From Oscillospiraceae bacterium (GTDB taxonomy: Bacteria > Bacillota > Clostridia > Oscillospirales > Ruminococcaceae), in the NCBI GenBank assembly GCA_009778065.1, contig WRKM01000006.1:43085-107084 (forward strand): a DNA stretch of 64,000 nucleotides. The letters run 5' to 3'. The notes beneath the pieces are model-generated. The model was not told the DNA's origin, searched no databases, and saw only the letters and a program-made list of their open reading frames with translations. This document shows positions 9,100-17,697 of this stretch, piece by piece. Made by a program: the position numbers and the translations under genes. The first letter of the stretch is position 1; each line of letters begins with the position of its first letter.

Positions 9100-9163
9100 T
9101 GTTTGGGGGGTTCCTTTCGTGGTATTTTATTTACGGCTTTAAATAATAGTTGCGTTTTGGGGG
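9070..9163 (-). repeat. duplicated ptsI-end/lipoprotein-leader junction, copy 1
   Basis: In minus-strand order: a copy of the last codons of ptsI (CCCCCAAAACGCAACTATTA, with one extra base compared with ptsI), a short spacer, GAAAGGAACCCCCC and the first codons of member 7. The same arrangement occurs at 10768-10857, where the ptsI end is the real one. The two direct copies bracket the ATPase gene 9231-10649. Confidence 0.75.
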
Positions 9164-9230
9164 ACAAGTTCGGGGGGTTCCTTCATATACGTTACCGTAC
9201 TATTCATTCGTAGTTCTTTTACAGTCATCG

Positions 9231-10649
9231 CTAATCCCTCAACTTATATTTTCTGTTCCGATTTGCACCAATCGGAATGATAATATTTTCGTCTTCAAGT
9301 TGCGAAAGCGTTCTTCTCGCTGTCTTTGAACTGCGATTGATAACGCTCGCTATATCTGCGGCACTTGCTTCTCCGTTTGTGGAAAGGTACGCAATTATTT
9401 TTTCGCGGTAATTATTATCGGACATTTTATTGGACACTTTATTGGACACTTTATCGGACATTTGCATTTCTGTGTCCAACAACTTAAACGGCACAATCGT
9501 CTTAAACACATCGCCATCGCTGAGTTCAGGCTCGCCGCCGGAATAAATTTTTGTAAACTTATAAAGGTTCCTCACGCCCGAACCAAGCACATCAGCTCGC
9601 CCGATGTTAATGAAAAAATTTGCAAGTAACGGATTTTTCGGAAACGGCGCGAAGTTATCGGGGTCGATTTTACCGGGCGTTTTCGGCAAGCTCCAGTTCT
9701 CGGTCGTAATTCGTTCGCGTTCAATTATAATCTTCGCAGGGTAGGCACTCGTGTAGTCGCGATGAACGAGAATATTGCTGACAAGCTCGCGTGCAATTGA
9801 AGCACGGACACTCACCGACTGCCCGTTGATAATATGAAACCTGTCAAGCGTGTGCTTGCTTATGAAGTCAATGAGTTGCTCGTAGGCATCAATCAAATTT
9901 GTCGATACCATCAAGCGGTCATCATAACGGTCGAGGTCGTCGCGGCGGCAGATTGCATCGGTAACATAATTCGCGGTGCATGAACGAATGACATCATCTT
10001 TCCCGAACAGCAAAATCGCCGCAAGGTTGTACCCGGTACTGCCAAGCTCGCGGCTCTCTTGATACAAGCCCGCGCTTTTTATAATTTCCTCATCGCTCAT
10101 GCCCACCCACGGGTGGTCGGGAATCCGATTAGTCGCCAAGCGGCGAACCTTCGGCAAGAGCCGCGCAAAATCAAAGTCCTCATCTTTGGCGTAAGGAAAA
10201 ATTTTGCGTTCGGAATAATCTGCGGCTTTGCGGCGATGAATCTGCGAAACCATTTCGGAGTTACGGGTTATATCCATGTCGCCGTCTTCGGCGCGGTCAA
10301 AAATTTTCCCGCCGAGCATAACCACCTGCGAGTTGGGCGGCACATAACACCACAGGATTGTTTTGCCGCCAAGCTCTGCTTCCTCCAACGAGATGAAAAG
10401 TGTTGGTGCGAACCTCTGCGGATTGTTGAGTAGGTTGGCGAAATCTTTTTTCATTTGAGCGACAGCTTTTTTATTCACGCCGACAACTTTCCCATCGTCC
10501 TCAACACCGAGCAAGATATGACCGCCGTAACGATTCGAGAAAGATGACACGGTTTCATAAACGCTACTCGGAAGCTCGTCCTTGCATCGTTTGAACTCAA
10601 CCGTGAGTCCCTCGCCGTCGTGAATGAGTTGTTTTAGTTTTGTGAACAT
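9231..10649 (-). CDS. AlbA_2/Schlafen-type ATP-binding regulator with C-terminal winged helix
   Basis: A 472-residue protein. Residues about 10-125 form an AlbA_2 (divergent AAA_4, Schlafen-like) domain: GLTVEFKRCKDELP... NRYGGHILLGVEDDGKVVG. The middle (about 200-390) matches the RecG-C/HATPase_c_4-like region of this family (ARELVSNILVHRDYTS and FFINIGRADVLGSGVRNLYK). After a SDKVSNKVSNKMSDN linker comes a winged helix (AADIASVINRSSKTARRTLSQLEDENII). Such proteins are usually annotated as ATP-binding putative transcriptional regulators; some relatives sit in defence or mobile loci. It has its own promoter and AGAGG site and is flanked by direct copies of the ptsI/lipoprotein junction, so it looks inserted. 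Confidence 0.88.
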   Translation of the reverse strand: MFTKLKQLIHDGEGLTVEFKRCKDELPSSVYETVSSFSNRYGGHILLGVEDDGKVVGVNKKAVAQMKKDFANLLNNPQRFAPTLFISLEEAELGGKTILWCYVPPNSQVVMLGGKIFDRAEDGDMDITRNSEMVSQIHRRKAADYSERKIFPYAKDEDFDFARLLPKVRRLATNRIPDHPWVGMSDEEIIKSAGLYQESRELGSTGYNLAAILLFGKDDVIRSCTANYVTDAICRRDDLDRYDDRLMVSTNLIDAYEQLIDFISKHTLDRFHIINGQSVSVRASIARELVSNILVHRDYTSAYPAKIIIERERITTENWSLPKTPGKIDPDNFAPFPKNPLLANFFINIGRADVLGSGVRNLYKFTKIYSGGEPELSDGDVFKTIVPFKLLDTEMQMSDKVSNKVSNKMSDNNYREKIIAYLSTNGEASAADIASVINRSSKTARRTLSQLEDENIIIPIGANRNRKYKLRD

Positions 10650-10669
10650 AGATTTTTACCTCTACAAGA

Positions 10670-10698
10670 ATTTTATCACACTCGAAAGCAAACATCAA
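10670..10698 (-). promoter_or_regulatory. sigma-A promoter of the ATPase regulator gene
   Basis: On the minus strand TTGATG, 17 bases, TAAAAT, about 20 bases before the start codon at 10649. It makes the inserted gene independent of ptsI transcription. Confidence 0.6.
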
Positions 10699-10767
10699 TC
10701 ATTTGAAAATTTTAATACCCCCGAAGTCAACCGAGTGAGGTTATTCGTCGAATTAATAAGGGTAGCA

Positions 10768-10806
10768 TTAATCGGAGATTAGTGCGAGGATTTTTGTTGC
10801 TTTCAT
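10768..10806 (-). pseudogene. truncated lipoprotein leader (fossil start)
   Basis: Directly after ptsI, the shared ribosome binding site GAAAGGAACCCCC is followed by ATG and the codons MKATKILALI, then SD and a stop. The first ten codons equal those of member 6; the rest of a lipoprotein gene is gone, the match breaking after CTAATC. This is a relic of an eighth leader. Confidence 0.85.
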
Positions 10807-10857
10807 TTTTGGGGGTTCCTTTCATGATTAAATTAAATAATAGTCGCATTTGGCGGG
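10768..10857 (-). repeat. duplicated ptsI-end/lipoprotein-leader junction, copy 2
   Basis: The genuine ptsI 3' end (…CCAAATGCGACTATTATTTAA) followed by the fossil leader. It pairs with the copy at 9070-9163 in the same orientation about 1.7 kb away. Confidence 0.75.
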
Positions 10858-12491
10858 ATTATCGCTCTTATTCTTTCCCTAAGCGGCAAGAGCATATTCG
10901 GCGACACTGAAAGTTCATCAACGCCCATGTTTAAAAATATTTCGGTAAGCTCTAAGTCTGCGGCGATTTCGCCGCATATACCGACCCATATACCCGCATC
11001 CTTCGCCGATTTAACCGTCATTTCAATCATTTTCATGACAGCGGGGTGATGAGGTTCGTAAAAAGAGCCGATGTTGCTGTTCTGCCTGTCTGCCGCTAAG
11101 GTGTATTGGGTAAGGTCGTTTGTACCTATGCTGAAAAAGTCCACCATTTCGGCGAGTTCCGCACTTATTATAACGGCGGCGGGGGTTTCTACCATAATTC
11201 CAAACTCGGTTTTATTATTAAGAGGTATTTCTTCACGCTTTAAATCCGATTTCACTTCTTCGATGAGTTTAAGTACTTCCCCTACCTCCCACACCGAAGT
11301 AACCATAGGAATCATAATGGATATATTCCCGAATGCGGAAGCTCTGTATAAAGCGCGGAGCTGTGTTTTGAAAATTTGAGGCTCGGAAAGGCAGAGCCGC
11401 ACGGCGCGAAGCCCCATTGCAGGGTTTTCCTCCTTCGGCATTTTAAAATAACTTACCTGTTTATCCGCGCCTATATCAAGTGTGCGGATAATGGTTTTCT
11501 TTCCGTTCATGTGAGCGGCGACTTTTTTATAAGCGGCAAACTGCTCTTCCTCTGTCGGCGCGTTTTTTCTGTCTAAAAATAAAAACTCGCTTCTGAAAAG
11601 CCCGATACCCTCTGCATCATTATTAACCGCATCATCAATGTCGGACACGTGATTCACATTTGCGTAAAGATTAATTTTTCTTCCGTCCGCCGTTACGCTC
11701 GGAAGCCCTTTGAGTTTATTTAACAACTCGCGTTTTTTACGAATTTCATCAAGCTTTTCGCTCATTGCTTTTATTACAACCTCATCGGGTTCTATGTAAA
11801 GTTTGCCCGTGAAGCCATCTAAAATTGCGTGTTTTCCGTCTAAGCTTTCGATATTTGCGATATTTGCGGAAATTTCCCGAAACCCGAAAACGGCGGGTAA
11901 AGCCAAAGAACGCGCAAGTATGGCTGTGTGTGAATTAACCCCGCCTTTCACGGTTGCTATACCTAAAACCATTTTTTTATCAAGCCCGACAGCCTCACCC
12001 GGCGTAATGTCGTCTGCGATAATTATAGACGGAGTTGTAATTTCATATTGTCCATAAAGCGCGGGACACAGAATTTTTTGAATGCGTCCCGATATATCCA
12101 ATACATCTATTGCACGCTCTTTCATGTAGTCATCGTCCATAGCTGAAAACATCGCGCTGAATTTTTCCGCTGTTCGCTCTACTGCATACTCGGCGTTTAC
12201 ATTTTGCTCGCTTATTATAGCCATAACAGATTCGATATAATCCAAGTCTTCGAGCATCATTTTGTGAATATCAAAGATTGCCGCGTTTTCCTCGCCTAAG
12301 GTTTCCTTTGTTTCTTCGTATAACCGGTCGAGTTGTAAACATGCTTTAATGCGCGCTTCATCAAAACGCGCAGTTTCTTTTTCGGGGTCATCAATTTTTT
12401 TGCGTCCTATTTCCACCGCTTTATTTTTCAAGAAATATAAAGTTCCTATTGCTATGCCATCGGAAATCCGCACGCCCTCTATAATTTTCAA
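10833..12491 (-). CDS. ptsI: phosphoenolpyruvate-protein phosphotransferase (PTS enzyme I)
   Basis: Enzyme I takes phosphate from phosphoenolpyruvate and passes it to the active-site His of HPr. The 552-residue protein has the normal family length. The swivelling domain carries GGVNSHTAILARS (His near residue 188), and the C-terminal PEP-binding domain has RSEFLF, GLRAVRLCL, EIGIM-like MVETPAAV, SIGTNDLTQY and the catalytic-Cys motif VGICGEIA. It overlaps nagA by four bases (ATGA) and is the last gene of the crr-ptsH-nagE-nagA-ptsI operon. A fossil lipoprotein leader follows its stop codon. It is unusual to find ptsI inside a sugar-specific operon together with its own HPr. Confidence 0.97.
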   Translation of the reverse strand: MKIIEGVRISDGIAIGTLYFLKNKAVEIGRKKIDDPEKETARFDEARIKACLQLDRLYEETKETLGEENAAIFDIHKMMLEDLDYIESVMAIISEQNVNAEYAVERTAEKFSAMFSAMDDDYMKERAIDVLDISGRIQKILCPALYGQYEITTPSIIIADDITPGEAVGLDKKMVLGIATVKGGVNSHTAILARSLALPAVFGFREISANIANIESLDGKHAILDGFTGKLYIEPDEVVIKAMSEKLDEIRKKRELLNKLKGLPSVTADGRKINLYANVNHVSDIDDAVNNDAEGIGLFRSEFLFLDRKNAPTEEEQFAAYKKVAAHMNGKKTIIRTLDIGADKQVSYFKMPKEENPAMGLRAVRLCLSEPQIFKTQLRALYRASAFGNISIMIPMVTSVWEVGEVLKLIEEVKSDLKREEIPLNNKTEFGIMVETPAAVIISAELAEMVDFFSIGTNDLTQYTLAADRQNSNIGSFYEPHHPAVMKMIEMTVKSAKDAGIWVGICGEIAADLELTEIFLNMGVDELSVSPNMLLPLRERIRAIIPPNATII

Positions 12492-13618
12492 AATCTTTCA
12501 CCGCCTATATATGTATTAATTATTTCCAAATCTGAATTTAAGACCAAAAAATCCGCCGCTTTGCCTATTTCAAGACTGCCGACCGCAGAGTCGGCTGAAA
12601 TAGCCCGCGCAGGATTAATCGTAGCCGACTGTAGGGCGGTTTCAAGAGGGATTCCGAATTTTACGGCGTTGCGGAAACAATTCAAGAGATTCGCCGCACT
12701 CCCCGCAATCGCGCCGCCGACAGCTAAGTTAGAACGCCCGTCTTTCAAAATAGCAATCTGCCCCCCAAGCTCGTATTCACCGTCGGGCATCCCTGTCGCC
12801 CTTATGCTGTCGCTTACAAGGCAGAGCCTATCCTTACCGAACATCGCAAAAACAGCCCGCACCACAGACGGATGAAGATGTACCCCGTCGCATATAATTT
12901 CCGCAAAATCGGCATGGTCAAAAGCCGCGCCGATTACGCCCGGTTCTCTGTGTCCGAACGCGGGCATGGCGTTAAACATATGCGTTACATGGCATGCCCC
13001 CGCTTTAAAAACGGCGGCGGCACATTCATAATCCGCGCTTGTATGCGCTAAACTAACACTAACCGGAAATGCTTTAACATGGCGTATAAATTCTAAAGTA
13101 CCCTGCATTTCGGGAGCTAAGTCAATCAAGCGTATATTACCGCCCGAAAGGTCATACAAGCGTTCAAAAAAGGCGGTATCGGGAGCTATGATGTTTTCGG
13201 GTTTTTGCGCGCCGCACCGAGCTTTATTTAAAAAAGGTCCCTCCATATTAACAGCACGCAAAACTGCGCCGTAACCTTTTTTTCCAAAATAAGGGGCGGC
13301 AATCTGCATAACACGGCAGAGCGTTTCTTCATCAAGCGACATGGTCGTCGCCGCAACGCTTGTAACGCCGTTTTTGCCGTAATAGGACAGCATTTTTTCG
13401 ATGCCCTTTGAATCTGCATCGCTGAAGTCACAGTTTACACAGCCGTGAGTGTGTATGTCAACAAACCCGGGTACAACATACGCACCGCATACATCGACGG
13501 CTTCACCCGATAAACTGCCCGTAGGGGCTATGTCGGTAATAATACCGTTATTACACTCCAAATCGTATTTTTCAAATTTGAAATCCGCACCGAAAACTAA
13601 GCCATTACGCACTATCAT
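12488..13618 (-). CDS. nagA: N-acetylglucosamine-6-phosphate deacetylase
   Basis: NagA removes acetate from GlcNAc-6-phosphate, giving glucosamine-6-phosphate, the first step after PTS uptake of GlcNAc. The 376-residue cytoplasmic protein has the amidohydrolase pattern: VDIHTHG metal ligands, NMEGPFL, the ligands in LAHTSAD and THMFNAM, CDGVHLHP for substrate, and the catalytic Asp in LVSDS. It overlaps nagE by four bases upstream and ptsI by four bases downstream, so translation is coupled. No nagB deaminase is present in the window; the next step must be encoded elsewhere. Confidence 0.96.
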   Translation of the reverse strand: MIVRNGLVFGADFKFEKYDLECNNGIITDIAPTGSLSGEAVDVCGAYVVPGFVDIHTHGCVNCDFSDADSKGIEKMLSYYGKNGVTSVAATTMSLDEETLCRVMQIAAPYFGKKGYGAVLRAVNMEGPFLNKARCGAQKPENIIAPDTAFFERLYDLSGGNIRLIDLAPEMQGTLEFIRHVKAFPVSVSLAHTSADYECAAAVFKAGACHVTHMFNAMPAFGHREPGVIGAAFDHADFAEIICDGVHLHPSVVRAVFAMFGKDRLCLVSDSIRATGMPDGEYELGGQIAILKDGRSNLAVGGAIAGSAANLLNCFRNAVKFGIPLETALQSATINPARAISADSAVGSLEIGKAADFLVLNSDLEIINTYIGGERF

Positions 13619-15066
13619 AATAATTTTCTCATTTCATCGGCTACGTGCTGAACTTGTGTGCCGACGACAACCTGTACGCTTGTTTTCCCCGGACGAACAA
13701 CCCCGCTTATACCTGCTGATTTTATAGCTTTTTCATTTACATCGGTATGATTTTTTACCTCGACCCTAAGGCGGGTTATGCAGTTGTCAAGGGAAGCGAT
13801 ATTTCCCGCGCCGCCAAGCCCTGCGAGGATTTGTTCTGCGATTACGGTGAAGTCTTTCGCGCCGCCTGCCGACGATTTTATTTTTATGTCTTTTATATTT
13901 TGAACATCATCATCGTCCTCGCGTCCGGGGGTTTTTAAGTTAAACTTAGTTATAACCATGCGGAAAAGCACGTAATAAATCACGAAAAATACCGCACCCG
14001 CAACGAATACACCCCACGGGTTCTGCGCCATGGGCGTTTTCCAGCATAGGACGAGGTCTATTAGCCCGCCGCTGAAATTGAATCCCGTGCGGACGGGTAA
14101 AGCCGCCATTACGCCCATTGAAATTGCGGTCAGCGCGGCGTGCAAAACATAAAGCGGCGGCGCTAAAAACATAAAAGCAAATTCAAGAGGCTCTGTAACG
14201 CCCGTCAGAAATGCGGCGAATGAAGCCGAGAGCAGAAGCCCTGCCGCCGCTTTTTTCTTTTTATCTTTTGCCGTGTGGAGCATGGCTAAAGCCGCACCCG
14301 GTAATCCGAACATCATAATCGGGAAAAAGCCCGTCATATATTGCCCCGTAACGCCGTATTCCCCCGTGTTGCTCCAGAAATTTTCAAGGTCATTTATTCC
14401 CGCCACGTCAAACCAAAACACCGAATTAAGCGCGTGATGTAAACCGAGCGGCAATAAAAGACGGTTAAAGAATCCGTAAATCCCCGCACCGACTGCCCCC
14501 AAGTTCATGATTCCCGAGCCGAACATGACCAAACCGCCATAAACGACAGGCCAAACAAAAAGTAAAAGCATAGCCGTGACAATGCTTACCCCACCTGCGA
14601 CAAGCGCAACGCTCCGTTTTCCGCTGAAGAAAGCTAATGCGTCCGGTAATTTGGTGTTTTTAAAGCGGTTGTAACAAATCGCGCCGATTAGACCGCATAT
14701 TATGCCGATAAACACGTTGTCTATTTTTCCGAATGCCGCACTCACGTCTTCAAGCGGAGTTTTGCTTATCATAGCTATAGTTTGAGGGGACAATATGCTT
14801 TGTATTAAAAGCCATGATATTAGCCCCGCAAGCCCTGCCGCGCCATCGTTTTCATCAGCCATACCTACAGATACACCCAACACGAAAAGAATAGGCATAC
14901 TGCCGATTATTGCATTTCCCGCCGATATTAAAAATGCGGCTATTTGACTTCCTTCGCCCCACCCCGATGGGTCTAACCAATAACCTATTCCGAGCAAAAC
15001 AGCGGCAATAGGCAGACAGGCGACAGGTAACATAAGAGACTTTCCGAGTTTTTGTAAATTTTTCAT
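13615..15066 (-). CDS. nagE: PTS transporter subunit IICB, N-acetylglucosamine type
   Basis: This membrane permease imports and phosphorylates the sugar. I start it at ATG 15066 (MKNLQKLGKSLMLPVA), the usual N terminus of the glucose/GlcNAc IIC family; an in-frame TTG at 15090 gives a longer form with no better ribosome binding site. The 483-residue protein has about ten membrane segments, the PTS_EIIC signature LPLGLHHALNSVFWF and a C-terminal IIB domain with the phosphorylated Cys in LDNCITRLRV (about residue 429). The IIA function comes from the separate crr gene upstream. Specificity for GlcNAc rests on family resemblance and on nagA being the next gene; glucose cannot be ruled out from sequence alone. 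Confidence 0.93.
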   Translation of the reverse strand: MKNLQKLGKSLMLPVACLPIAAVLLGIGYWLDPSGWGEGSQIAAFLISAGNAIIGSMPILFVLGVSVGMADENDGAAGLAGLISWLLIQSILSPQTIAMISKTPLEDVSAAFGKIDNVFIGIICGLIGAICYNRFKNTKLPDALAFFSGKRSVALVAGGVSIVTAMLLLFVWPVVYGGLVMFGSGIMNLGAVGAGIYGFFNRLLLPLGLHHALNSVFWFDVAGINDLENFWSNTGEYGVTGQYMTGFFPIMMFGLPGAALAMLHTAKDKKKKAAAGLLLSASFAAFLTGVTEPLEFAFMFLAPPLYVLHAALTAISMGVMAALPVRTGFNFSGGLIDLVLCWKTPMAQNPWGVFVAGAVFFVIYYVLFRMVITKFNLKTPGREDDDDVQNIKDIKIKSSAGGAKDFTVIAEQILAGLGGAGNIASLDNCITRLRVEVKNHTDVNEKAIKSAGISGVVRPGKTSVQVVVGTQVQHVADEMRKLL

Positions 15067-15155
15067 ACTTTCAATGCCGCAACGCCTCAACTTGCATGAA
15101 TTTTAAAAGTTTTGCGTTGCAAAACACACCTTTCTAAAATGTTAGGCTCCTTGCC

Positions 15156-15413
15156 CTATAGATTTTCATTTAAAAATAACAGGATTTTTTCGGCTGTTAC
15201 ATCTTCGTCTATGCCGTCAAAAGTAAGCGTTATTTCATCGCCGCATTTGAGTCCTAAGTTCATAATGCCGAAAATACGCTTTCCGTCAACCATTTTTTGA
15301 GGAGTTCCGACCCGCACCTCTCCCGAAAACCCTGCCACCGCCTTAACCAACAACCCGGCAGGACGTGCATGGATTCCTAATTCGTCCTTGATAATGTGTT
15401 TAATTTCTTTCAC
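15156..15413 (-). CDS. ptsH: HPr phosphocarrier lacking the regulatory serine
   Basis: The 85-residue protein has the active-site His15 in GIHARPAG, so it should accept phosphate from enzyme I and pass it to the IIA protein. At position 46, where Bacillota HPr has the Ser that HPr kinase phosphorylates (K-S-I-M-G), this protein has Arg (K-R-I-F-G), and the following helix reads IMNLGL. By family knowledge it cannot form HPr-Ser-P and so cannot act as CcpA corepressor in the usual way. It lies two bases after crr and about 90 bases before nagE. A second, Ser46-bearing HPr may exist elsewhere, since hprK is present at 46698-47657. Confidence 0.93.
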   Translation of the reverse strand: MKEIKHIIKDELGIHARPAGLLVKAVAGFSGEVRVGTPQKMVDGKRIFGIMNLGLKCGDEITLTFDGIDEDVTAEKILLFLNENL

Positions 15414-15415
15414 GT

Positions 15416-15904
15416 TTATGACCCTCCTTTCCGGGCAGTAATAAGCATATCCCCCGCTTTGACCGTGCCTTCTTTTGCGAAAGACAGCTTCCCGAAATCA
15501 TCGGGGTTGCAAACTACTACGGGGGTGACTGTATCAAAGCCCTCCGCGCTTATCGCCGCCGCATCAAATTCCATTAGAACTTCACCCTTATTAACCTTTT
15601 CGCCGCTATTTTTAACAATGGTGTAGTACATCCCTTTCAGCTTTACCGTGTCAATGCCGACATGAATAAGAAGTTGAAGCCCGTCATCGGTCAACAGGCT
15701 TACGGCGTGACCGGTTTCAAACATTTGTTCGATAACCGCATTGCACGGCGCAAGAACACAGCCCGATTCGGGCTTAATCGCTATTCCGGGTCCTAAAATG
15801 CCTTGACTGAAAACGGGGTCGTTTATTTCCGAAAGAGGTATAACGGTGCCGTTCATCGGCGATGCGATAGTTGTAATATTACTCTTTTTTCCAAAACCAA
15901 ACAT
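15416..15904 (-). CDS. crr: PTS IIA component, glucose family
   Basis: A 162-residue soluble IIA(Glc)-type protein that accepts phosphate from HPr and passes it to the IIB domain of NagE. The two conserved His of the family are present fifteen residues apart, H66 in TGHAVSL and H81 in LLIHVGIDTV. The start is fixed by AAAGGAGGG seven bases before the ATG. It is the first gene of the operon, 23 bases after a consensus promoter's -10 box. The gene symbol is given by homology; regulatory roles known for the enterobacterial protein need not apply. Confidence 0.93.
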   Translation of the reverse strand: MFGFGKKSNITTIASPMNGTVIPLSEINDPVFSQGILGPGIAIKPESGCVLAPCNAVIEQMFETGHAVSLLTDDGLQLLIHVGIDTVKLKGMYYTIVKNSGEKVNKGEVLMEFDAAAISAEGFDTVTPVVVCNPDDFGKLSFAKEGTVKAGDMLITARKGGS

Positions 15905-15926
15905 AACTAATCCCTCCTTTTTATTA

Positions 15927-15954
15927 ATTATATCATTATAAATGGAAATGTCAA
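15927..15954 (-). promoter_or_regulatory. sigma-A promoter of the GlcNAc PTS operon
   Basis: Minus strand TTGACA, 16 bases, TATAAT, close upstream of crr. Both boxes are perfect. No clear cre-like operator was seen around it. Confidence 0.8.
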
Positions 15955-15966
15955 GAAAACGTCTCT

Positions 15967-17697
15967 CTACTCTTTTATCCTCTGTATCTCCACCAAATGC
16001 TTGTAAAGCCCTCTTTTTTCCATAAGCTCGGTATGGCTTCCCGTTTCGGCTATCATGCCTTCTTTTAATACAATTATACAGTCTGCGCGTTTAACTGTAG
16101 ACAGCCTGTGTGCGATTACAATAAGCGTCCGAAGCCCCGCGATTTTCTGTATGGCTTTTTGGATTTCACGCTCTGTTTCGGTATCTACTGCCGAAGTCGC
16201 CTCATCAAGAATAAGTATAGGCGCATTACACAAAAGACTCCGCGCAATGGAAATACGCTGTTTTTGACCGCCGGAAAGCCTCATTCCGCGTTCGCCTACT
16301 ATCGTATCATAACCTAAAGGCAGTTCTGCTATAAAATCATGTATACAGGCGGTTTTTGCGGCTGTTATTACTTCGCCGTCTGTTGCGTTTGGATTTCCGT
16401 AGCGTATGTTTTCGCCAATCGTGCCGTTAAAAAGAAAAACGTCCTGTAAAACCATGCTGATATTTCTTCGTAAGCTCTGTAAGCTCATGTCTTTTATATT
16501 TATACCGTCAATTAAAATTTGTCCGCCCGTGACGTCATAAAAACGCGGTAATAGCGCGGCGAGTGTGGTTTTCCCCACGCCGGTAGGACCGATAATCGCG
16601 TACATTTGTTTTGCGGGTTGTATAAAACTTATATTCTTGAGTGCGTAACTATTATCATCATAGCTGAAATCCACGCTTCTAAACTCGATGTTACCGCTCA
16701 AATCTCCTGCGTCTTTCGCATCTTTTGAATCCGCTATGTCAGGCTCTGTATCTAATATTTCAAAAACTCGTTCACCGCCGGCTATGCCCGACTGCATATC
16801 TTCTACCAAACGCGCCATCTGTCCCACGGGTCCGTAAAATACGCTTATATAAAGTAAAAACGCAACAATTTCATCAAGGCTCATACCGTGATTGTTCAAT
16901 ACTAAATATCCGCCGACACCTACGACTATTACGTTTCCCGCAGAGGTGGCGAACCCGATTAACGGATGCAGTACAGCCGAATAAAATAAAGCGCGGATTA
17001 AAGCTTTTGAATATTTTTTCGATGTTTTAGTTATTCTTTCATGTTCGTCACGCTGACGGTTAAAAATTTGTATTTCTTTTATTCCCGAAAAGTTATCCTG
17101 TAAAGCCGCGTTTAATTCTGCGACATGTTCCTGCGCCTCTCTGTGACGTTCGCGGGATTTTTTAAACACCGGAAACACGAAAAGTAAAAAAGGTACCGGA
17201 ATAAAAGTCAACGCGGCTAAAATTACGTTAGTCGAAAAAAGAATAATGCTTACACCGATGAACAAAATTAAACCCGACACAAGTTCGGGTACGGCGTGAG
17301 CTATAAGCGTTTCAAAATTTCGGGTATCGTTAATCACACGCGACATAAGCTGTCCTGTCTGCTTGTCGCTGTAATATCCTATAGAAAGTTTTTGCAGATG
17401 CGAGTATATTTCGGAGTGAAGCTGTGAGACATAATTCCATGCGGCGACATGCCCTATATAACTGTACAGAAACTGGCAGACTGCGCGGATTATAAAAACC
17501 ACGAGTAAAAGCGCGGCGATATTTATAAGCCTCATAAGTGCGTCCGCATCCGGCTCACCCAAGACCTTAACCATCTCCTGCGTAATACGCGGCGCGGCTA
17601 AATTAGCGGCGGTGGCGATAAGCGTGGCAAGGGCGGCGATAAAAATATGAAGCTTATATCTACCGGCTTTTTTATAAATTTTAATCAGTGTTTTCAT
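15967..17697 (-). CDS. ABC exporter (half transporter, MsbA/multidrug type)
   Basis: A 576-residue fused permease-ATPase expected to act as a homodimer and export a lipid, drug or other hydrophobic compound. Six membrane helices occupy about residues 15-310. The nucleotide-binding domain has Walker A GPTGVGKTTL, Q-loop MVLQDVFLF, signature LSGGQKQR, Walker B ILILDEATSAVD and switch AHR. Its first four bases overlap the end of the phenylacetate-CoA ligase-like gene, and it ends about 60 bases before the PTS operon promoter region. The substrate cannot be told from sequence. The genes upstream suggest a link to organic-acid or lipid handling, which is inference. Confidence 0.9.
   Translation of the reverse strand: MKTLIKIYKKAGRYKLHIFIAALATLIATAANLAAPRITQEMVKVLGEPDADALMRLINIAALLLVVFIIRAVCQFLYSYIGHVAAWNYVSQLHSEIYSHLQKLSIGYYSDKQTGQLMSRVINDTRNFETLIAHAVPELVSGLILFIGVSIILFSTNVILAALTFIPVPFLLFVFPVFKKSRERHREAQEHVAELNAALQDNFSGIKEIQIFNRQRDEHERITKTSKKYSKALIRALFYSAVLHPLIGFATSAGNVIVVGVGGYLVLNNHGMSLDEIVAFLLYISVFYGPVGQMARLVEDMQSGIAGGERVFEILDTEPDIADSKDAKDAGDLSGNIEFRSVDFSYDDNSYALKNISFIQPAKQMYAIIGPTGVGKTTLAALLPRFYDVTGGQILIDGINIKDMSLQSLRRNISMVLQDVFLFNGTIGENIRYGNPNATDGEVITAAKTACIHDFIAELPLGYDTIVGERGMRLSGGQKQRISIARSLLCNAPILILDEATSAVDTETEREIQKAIQKIAGLRTLIVIAHRLSTVKRADCIIVLKEGMIAETGSHTELMEKRGLYKHLVEIQRIKE

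Noticed and set aside
1250..9142. Other-frame open frames in the lipoprotein array (for example 1282-1590, 4032-4232, 7388-7672)
   Set aside because: They follow the repeated leader and linker DNA in the wrong frame or strand; codon pattern and ribosome binding sites favour the annotated lipoproteins.
9150..10770. Insertion sequence or transposon around the ATPase gene
   Set aside because: No transposase and no terminal inverted repeats; only the duplicated host junction is seen, so I call it an insertion-like event without naming an element.
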